This document shows positions 59,690 through 64,000 of a stretch of 64,000 nucleotides of DNA, one piece after another (the stretch's first letter is position 1; every line of letters starts with the position of its first letter). Source of the stretch: Methanolinea sp. UBA277 (lineage in GTDB: Archaea > Halobacteriota > Methanomicrobia > Methanomicrobiales > Methanospirillaceae). Below the pieces are notes generated by a model. That model saw only the letters and a program-made list of their open reading frames with translations. It was not told the DNA's origin and made no database searches. A program made the position numbers and the translations under genes. The DNA is taken from NCBI GenBank assembly GCA_002499905.1, contig DANP01000016.1:1-64000 (forward strand), given 5' to 3'.

Positions 59690-61315
59690 TTATGACTGCG
59701 GGATTCCGGCCTTCTCATAAAGTCCCGGTTTTGTGAACACATCGATATTGATGCTCCCCATCTTTCCGTCCCGTTTGAAATAGTATTCAGGAATCCGGTC
59801 CTCGTTGTCATAGATCGAGAACCAATAGCTGAGCTTGTAGGTTGTTTTGGTGAATCCTTCGAGAGACGGATAGCTGTCGAGGTCATGGGTGATCACCATG
59901 TCGGGATCGATCTCATAGATTGCCGGCTCGTCGATGATCCTGCCGTAGAACCGCATCTTCTCCCACTTCTCCCCCCGCATGTACCAGGGGAGCGGCCAGT
60001 AGTTCTCAGACGCAATGACCACCGTTTCAGAGGCATCGATCAGTGCAAGGACCGTCCGCATATCTTCGGAGTTCTGCACCTGCACGATCGGCTCGTTCAC
60101 GTCGGCCGGGACAAAACAGATATGCCAGGTCATGAGGATCAGGAAGAGACACGATACCACCGCGATCAGGGTTTTCTTCGGCGTCATGAGGTAGACGGCG
60201 ACAAAGATCATCGGGAGGAGCTGGTGAATGATCAGCCAGGGGACCTTCTCACCGATGTAGGCGTAGGCTGCAATCGAGGACAGCATCCAGAAGATGCAGA
60301 AGAGGGAGAACAGCTCTTTTTTATCCCAGGCTGCAGGCTGAACCGGGAGAGCGGGCAGGACTTCCGGTGATGGTCCCACCAGGGTCTCCTGACCAGCCTT
60401 CCCACCTCCCCTGAACCGTGAGATGACGGAGGTGAGGGGGTTGTGCCTGACGGCAAACTGGGCGGTGCCGAAGACGGCCAGGAGGAAGATCGGCACCTCA
60501 TAGAGCAGGAAGAGGAGGATGTAGAAGAACCAGGGGCCGCAGATACGGCACATCCCGTGCATGGCTGCCCAGTGTTCATACGCCCGTATCCAACCCGTCT
60601 GGACAATCTCGGGGTGGATTCCGAACGACGAGTAGAACACGACCATGATCCCCACGGCAACGATCATACCGGCTACCAAGTCCCGGAGCCAGGAATCCGG
60701 CAGCCGGATCTTCTTCCTGAGGATCAGGAAGAGAGCGAACACAGCGAGTATGATGAGGAAGATAGGCATGTCCTCTTTCAGTGACATCCCGCAACCGATG
60801 GCCAGCCCGGCCAGCAGGGCATACCGCAGCCTGCCCCGTTCAAGGTAGGCGAGGATGGCGGCGAGGATCAGGACGGTGAAGAAGAGCTGGAAAATGTCAT
60901 GGCGGAGGAAACGCGAAAAGTAGACGAGGCTTGGTGAAACGGCGACAAAGAGGGAGGCGACCAGGGTCTGGCGCTGGTCGAGGTAGCCGAGGGTGTGGAT
61001 CCAGTAGATCACCGGGATGATTGCCGCCCCGAAGAGGGCCGGGAGGATCCGGGCGACGAGGTCCAAGTCGCCGAAGAGTGTGAACATCCCGGCGGTGACA
61101 TAGTAGAGGAACGGTCCATGGTACATCGGGTCATAGGCATAGGACCCGTCCGTCATCAGTTTGTAGGCGAACCAGGCATGGACCGCTTCATCATGGTGGA
61201 AGAGCTTGAGGTCCAGGACAAACAGGCGGAGAAACAGAGCCAGCAGGAATATTGCTAAAAAGAGGTTTCTGAAGGAGAACCAGGCCCGGATCCGGGACTG
61301 AAATCCGGCGGTCAA
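59690..61315 (-). CDS. TIGR03663-type membrane glycosyltransferase-like protein
   Basis: 541 aa, about ten membrane segments. It has the family's invariant residues near the N-terminus: DE in 'FHHDEAVHAWF' and HGP in 'YHGPFLYY', as in GT39/protein-O-mannosyltransferase-like enzymes. TIGR03663 proteins occur in the same genomes as TIGR03662 (YYY) proteins and often nearby, as here (51856-53943). The soluble C-terminal about 120 residues are probably outside. Nine nt after rps10 on the same strand, so it may be read from the EF-1alpha promoter. Confidence 0.85.
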   Translation of the reverse strand: MTAGFQSRIRAWFSFRNLFLAIFLLALFLRLFVLDLKLFHHDEAVHAWFAYKLMTDGSYAYDPMYHGPFLYYVTAGMFTLFGDLDLVARILPALFGAAIIPVIYWIHTLGYLDQRQTLVASLFVAVSPSLVYFSRFLRHDIFQLFFTVLILAAILAYLERGRLRYALLAGLAIGCGMSLKEDMPIFLIILAVFALFLILRKKIRLPDSWLRDLVAGMIVAVGIMVVFYSSFGIHPEIVQTGWIRAYEHWAAMHGMCRICGPWFFYILLFLLYEVPIFLLAVFGTAQFAVRHNPLTSVISRFRGGGKAGQETLVGPSPEVLPALPVQPAAWDKKELFSLFCIFWMLSSIAAYAYIGEKVPWLIIHQLLPMIFVAVYLMTPKKTLIAVVSCLFLILMTWHICFVPADVNEPIVQVQNSEDMRTVLALIDASETVVIASENYWPLPWYMRGEKWEKMRFYGRIIDEPAIYEIDPDMVITHDLDSYPSLEGFTKTTYKLSYWFSIYDNEDRIPEYYFKRDGKMGSINIDVFTKPGLYEKAGIPQS

Positions 61316-61324
61316 TCCGCACCC

Positions 61325-61633
61325 TCAGCTCTCGAGGACGATCTCGATGCCGATATCTTTGGGGACCTGGGTGCGCATCAGCTGGCGGAGCGCCCGCTCA
61401 TCTGCGTCGATGTCAATCAGCCGCTTGTGCACCCGCATCTGCCAGCGGTCCCATGTTGCGGTACCTTCCCCGTCCGGGCTCTTCCGGATGGGCACGACTA
61501 GACGTTTCGTAGGGAGTGGGATAGGACCTGCGAGGTTTACTCCGGTCCTCTCTGCAATTTCCCTGATCCGGTCGCAGACCATCTCAACTTTCTTGAAATC
61601 GGTCCCTGTCAGGCGTATCCTGGCCTTCTGCAT
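61325..61633 (-). CDS. rps10: Ribosomal protein S10
   Basis: 102 aa from ATG 61633 (GGTG 7 nt upstream). 'KARIRLTGTDFKKVEMVC' and 'PLPTKRLVVPIRKSPDGEG' are the archaeal S10 signatures. Follows EF-1alpha by 30 nt, the usual archaeal order. Confidence 0.97.
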   Translation of the reverse strand: MQKARIRLTGTDFKKVEMVCDRIREIAERTGVNLAGPIPLPTKRLVVPIRKSPDGEGTATWDRWQMRVHKRLIDIDADERALRQLMRTQVPKDIGIEIVLES

Positions 61634-61663
61634 GATATTCACCGTAAAAATATAGGATCGGAG

Positions 61664-62941
61664 TTATCTCATCTGCTTGGGCTGGATGGCGATGCACATC
61701 CCGGCGGCAATGGTGCTTCCCATATCACGGATGGCGAACCTTCCGAGCTGGGGGAGCTCCTTTACGTTCTCGATGACCATCGGCTTGGTGGGTTTGACCT
61801 GCACAATGGCTGCATCACCGGTCTTGATGAACGTCGGGTTCTCCTCCTTGGTCTGGCCGGTCCTCGGGTCGAGCTTCTTCTTCAGCTCGATGAACGTGCA
61901 TGCTGTCTGGGTGGTATGGCAGTGGAACACGGGGGTGTAGCCGATGGTGATGGCACTCGGGTGCTGGAGCACGACGATCTGTGCCGTAAACTCATCGGCA
62001 ACGGTCGGCGGTGCATCTGCCGGTCCGCAGACGTCCCCACGGCGGATGTCTCCCTTGCCAAGACCACGGACGTTGAACCCCACGTTGTCCCCGGGTACTG
62101 CCTGGGGGATCTCTTCGTGGTGCATCTCAATGGACTTGACCTCACCCTCCTTGTTGGCCGGCATGAACGAGACCTTCATGCCTTTCTTCATGATGCCGGT
62201 CTCGACCCTGCCCACCGGGACGGTCCCGATACCGCTGATGGAATACACATCCTGGATAGGCAGACGGAGTGGCTTGTCCAAAGGTTTTTCGGGCTCCTTG
62301 AGCGTGTCGAGGGCATCGAGGAGTGTAGGGCCGGTGTACCAGGGGGTATCCGGACTCTTCTTGGCGACGTTCACGCCCTGGAGTGCACTGGTGGGGATGA
62401 AGAGGGTCTCTGCAGGCTTGTACCCGACCATCTGCAGGAGAGCCGAGAGGTCTTTCTTGACTTCCTCAAAGCGCTTCTGGTCGTACTTGACTGCATCCAT
62501 CTTGTTGATGGCAATGATGAGCTGGGTGATTCCAAGCGTCCTTGACAGGAACACGTGCTCCTTGGTCTGCTCCATCACACCATCCGGTGCAGCAACCACC
62601 AGGATTGCAGCGTCAGCCTGGGATGCACCGGTGATCATGTTCTTGACAAAGTCCCGGTGTCCCGGGCAGTCCACGACAGTAAAGTAGAACTTGGGTGTGT
62701 CGAACCTCTTGTGAGCGATATCGATGGTGATACCTCTCTCACGCTCTTCCTTGAGGTTATCCATGACCCAGGCGAACTCGAATGTTGCCTTGCCCTTGCT
62801 CTCTGCCTCTTTACGGTATCCCTCAATGATATGAGGAGGTACGGCTCCGGTCTCGAACATGAGCCGTCCTACCATCGTTGACTTCCCATGGTCGATGTGT
62901 CCGATAACCGCCAGGTTAAGGTGGGGCTTCTCAGCTGCCAT
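61664..62941 (-). CDS. tuf: Translation elongation factor 1-alpha
   Basis: 425 aa GTPase that brings aminoacyl-tRNA to the ribosome. G1 'GHIDHGKSTMVGRL', G2/switch region 'ERERGITIDIAH', G3 'DCPGHRDF', G4 'NKMD'. C-terminal domains complete. GGAGG before the ATG; TATA-like ATTAATAAGG at about 63015-63024. Confidence 0.98.
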   Translation of the reverse strand: MAAEKPHLNLAVIGHIDHGKSTMVGRLMFETGAVPPHIIEGYRKEAESKGKATFEFAWVMDNLKEERERGITIDIAHKRFDTPKFYFTVVDCPGHRDFVKNMITGASQADAAILVVAAPDGVMEQTKEHVFLSRTLGITQLIIAINKMDAVKYDQKRFEEVKKDLSALLQMVGYKPAETLFIPTSALQGVNVAKKSPDTPWYTGPTLLDALDTLKEPEKPLDKPLRLPIQDVYSISGIGTVPVGRVETGIMKKGMKVSFMPANKEGEVKSIEMHHEEIPQAVPGDNVGFNVRGLGKGDIRRGDVCGPADAPPTVADEFTAQIVVLQHPSAITIGYTPVFHCHTTQTACTFIELKKKLDPRTGQTKEENPTFIKTGDAAIVQVKPTKPMVIENVKELPQLGRFAIRDMGSTIAAGMCIAIQPKQMR

Positions 62942-63116
62942 AACATTCCTCCGATAAAGACAAACTGCAGAAGTACAGCCTGTTTACGCGAGTATTATGA
63001 ATTGGATACGGATCCTTATTAATCATTTCGATGAGCGAAATTTGGGTATTTTTCCCGAAATAACGGGAAAAACCGGTATTATCATATCAAATGGACACGA
63101 TAACACCTCCCCACTC

Positions 63117-63419
63117 ATGAAGACGCTTGCCATCACCCGGGATGAAAAGAAGGTCCGCGCAACAGTTGACTGTGCTGACGGCGAGGTATCAATTTATAGC
63201 AATTGCGCGTTCTGCATCCACTGCAAAGGGATCAGGACTGGGGGACAGCTCTCCCCGACACCCCAGGAAGCAGCACTGCGGAATCTTTCCGCCGGAGCTT
63301 CCGGAGATGAAGTTCTCTTGAAGGCCGCAATGCAGTTTAATACCCTGGCAAATTCCGGCACGGCAATAGAATGCGATGACGACCAGAATGGCGGGTTCAG
63401 ATCCCGGTACCGGCGCTGA
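63117..63419 (+). CDS. Small cysteine-containing protein, unknown
   Basis: 100 aa from ATG 63117. Contains 'NCAFCIHCKG' (C-x2-C-x2-C) at about 29-36 and further Cys at 19 and 85. TATA-like TATTATCATAT near 63075 gives a short leader, which favours this start over the upstream ATG at 62997. Its end overlaps the Dsr-LP gene tail to tail by 23 nt. Function unknown; could be a small iron-sulfur or metal protein. Confidence 0.55.
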   Translation: MKTLAITRDEKKVRATVDCADGEVSIYSNCAFCIHCKGIRTGGQLSPTPQEAALRNLSAGASGDEVLLKAAMQFNTLANSGTAIECDDDQNGGFRSRYRR

Positions 63420-64000
63420 TATCCTCTGCTGGAATGACCCCCGGTCTGAACAGCTCCCCTTCGGGGATTTGGCCCCGTATCTCCTCCCTGAACTTCTCGT
63501 ACTGGAGATCATCCAGTTGATCCGAGAGGAGTCTGCCGCTCCATGCCCTCCGGTACACCCAGCTGACGACCTTTTCCACCACGTCAACTGCAGCGCTGCT
63601 ACTCCTGACTGCCACCAGTTCCCGCCCGACCTTCGGGTGCCTTCCCCGGCTCCCGCCCACGGTTATGAAGTAGTAGGGGCCCGATGATTGGAGGAGGTCG
63701 TACGGGCAGGACCGGATGCAGACCCCGCAGTCGATGCACTTCGAGCTGTCCAGGACCGATATTCCTTTCTTGATGGCGATTGCGTCTTCCTTGCAGTACT
63801 CGACACAGGTCCCGCACCCGGTGCACATCCCCGGAACCCGTATCGGCTCGATCTTACCCGTGATGCCGATCTCGTTCAGCATCGGACTGGTGCAGGCGTT
63901 CGGGCAGCCGGAGACCGCTATCCTGAGCTTCACCGGCATCTCTTTCCCGAAGACCCGTTTGTCGATCTCCACGGCAAGTGCTATGGCATCGATATTGCCG
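63397..64000 (-). CDS. Dissimilatory sulfite reductase-like protein (Dsr-LP), partial
   Basis: Truncated at the right edge: 200 codons present, N-terminus missing. Siroheme/[4Fe-4S] half-site 'SGCPNACTSP' followed by an inserted two-cluster ferredoxin domain (CTGCGTCVEYCK and CIDCGVCIRSCP) and the continuation 'YFITVGGSRGRHPKVGREL'. This is the layout of the small sulfite/nitrite reductase-like proteins of methanogens, related to the F420-dependent enzyme Fsr but lacking its F420 part (as far as can be seen). Physiological role, sulfite detoxification or assimilation, not settled. Confidence 0.85.
   Translation of the reverse strand, partial: GNIDAIALAVEIDKRVFGKEMPVKLRIAVSGCPNACTSPMLNEIGITGKIEPIRVPGMCTGCGTCVEYCKEDAIAIKKGISVLDSSKCIDCGVCIRSCPYDLLQSSGPYYFITVGGSRGRHPKVGRELVAVRSSSAAVDVVEKVVSWVYRRAWSGRLLSDQLDDLQYEKFREEIRGQIPEGELFRPGVIPAEDISAGTGI

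Noticed and set aside
1..64000. CRISPR arrays, insertion sequences, rRNA genes
   Set aside because: No regularly spaced repeats, no transposase or integrase gene and no rRNA-like sequence were seen on either strand.

Overview
The window is a stretch of chromosome from a hydrogenotrophic methanogen, most probably a member of Methanomicrobiales (Methanoregula/Methanolinea/Methanosphaerula-like). The evidence is a formylmethanofuran dehydrogenase/heterodisulfide reductase operon, ftr, mch, coenzyme B (aks) genes, methanogenesis marker proteins 11 and 12, archaeal informational genes (Orc1/Cdc6, EF-1alpha, L7Ae, S28e, L24e, two-repeat EndA) and archaeal TATA-box promoters. No species can be named from the sequence alone. 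Gene density is high, nearly every gene belongs to a tightly packed or overlapping operon, and there is no intact mobile element or CRISPR array.

Region by region. (1) 1-5702, minus strand: fwdG-fwdF-hdrC-hdrB-hdrA-mvhD-fwdD (the last cut by the window edge). This operon joins CO2 reduction to the electron-bifurcating heterodisulfide reductase, and ftr (next pathway step) is divergent at 6079. (2) 7093-14824, plus strand: eight coupled genes, namely mmp11, a radical SAM protein, a TPP-dependent enzyme, aksA, aksD, aksE, an unknown Cys-rich protein and aksF. The aks genes build 2-oxosuberate for coenzyme B; the other four are candidates for the poorly defined late steps. (3) nfo (endonuclease IV). 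(4) 16423-23609, minus strand: a six-gene operon of NrdG-like radical SAM, DUF1257 (Ycf35-like), Ycf46-like AAA ATPase, WD40 giant, divergent Hsp70 and DUF2997. It looks like an uncharacterised chaperone/activation system and is the most interesting item here. (5) 23885-29338, plus: endA, trpS, pheS, pheT (tRNA functions), then hisF, ahcY and an 8-oxoguanine glycosylase. (6) 33032-36769: small hypothetical, lipoprotein, nifB, an FKBP lipoprotein, an AT-rich gene-poor scar, and tRNA-Val(TAC).

(7) 36840-42339, minus: methyltransferase, mch, cdc6 with an upstream zinc-ribbon partner, apgM and a GalE-like epimerase; DUF368 is divergent. (8) 43333-47106, plus: mmp12 and the pyruvate:ferredoxin oxidoreductase operon porCDAB. 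(9) 47115-51730, minus: DUF5803, thrC, omega-amidase-like hydrolase, MarC, ndk and the ribosomal operon L7Ae-S28e-L24e. (10) 51856-56821, minus: a four-gene overlapping envelope/glycan cluster (FAD oxidoreductase, GT2, UPF0104 membrane protein, DUF2298/YYY protein), with the phylogenetically paired TIGR03663-type membrane protein at 59690-61315. Between them, plus strand, lie a CetZ-type tubulin and a membrane-anchored partner. (11) 61325-62941, minus: S10 and EF-1alpha. The right edge holds a small Cys protein and a truncated sulfite-reductase-like protein (Dsr-LP).

Together the genes cover the first steps of methanogenesis (Fwd, Ftr, Mch), the terminal bifurcation (Hdr), synthesis of one of its thiol cofactors, and acetyl-CoA to pyruvate assimilation (Por), interspersed with information-processing genes.
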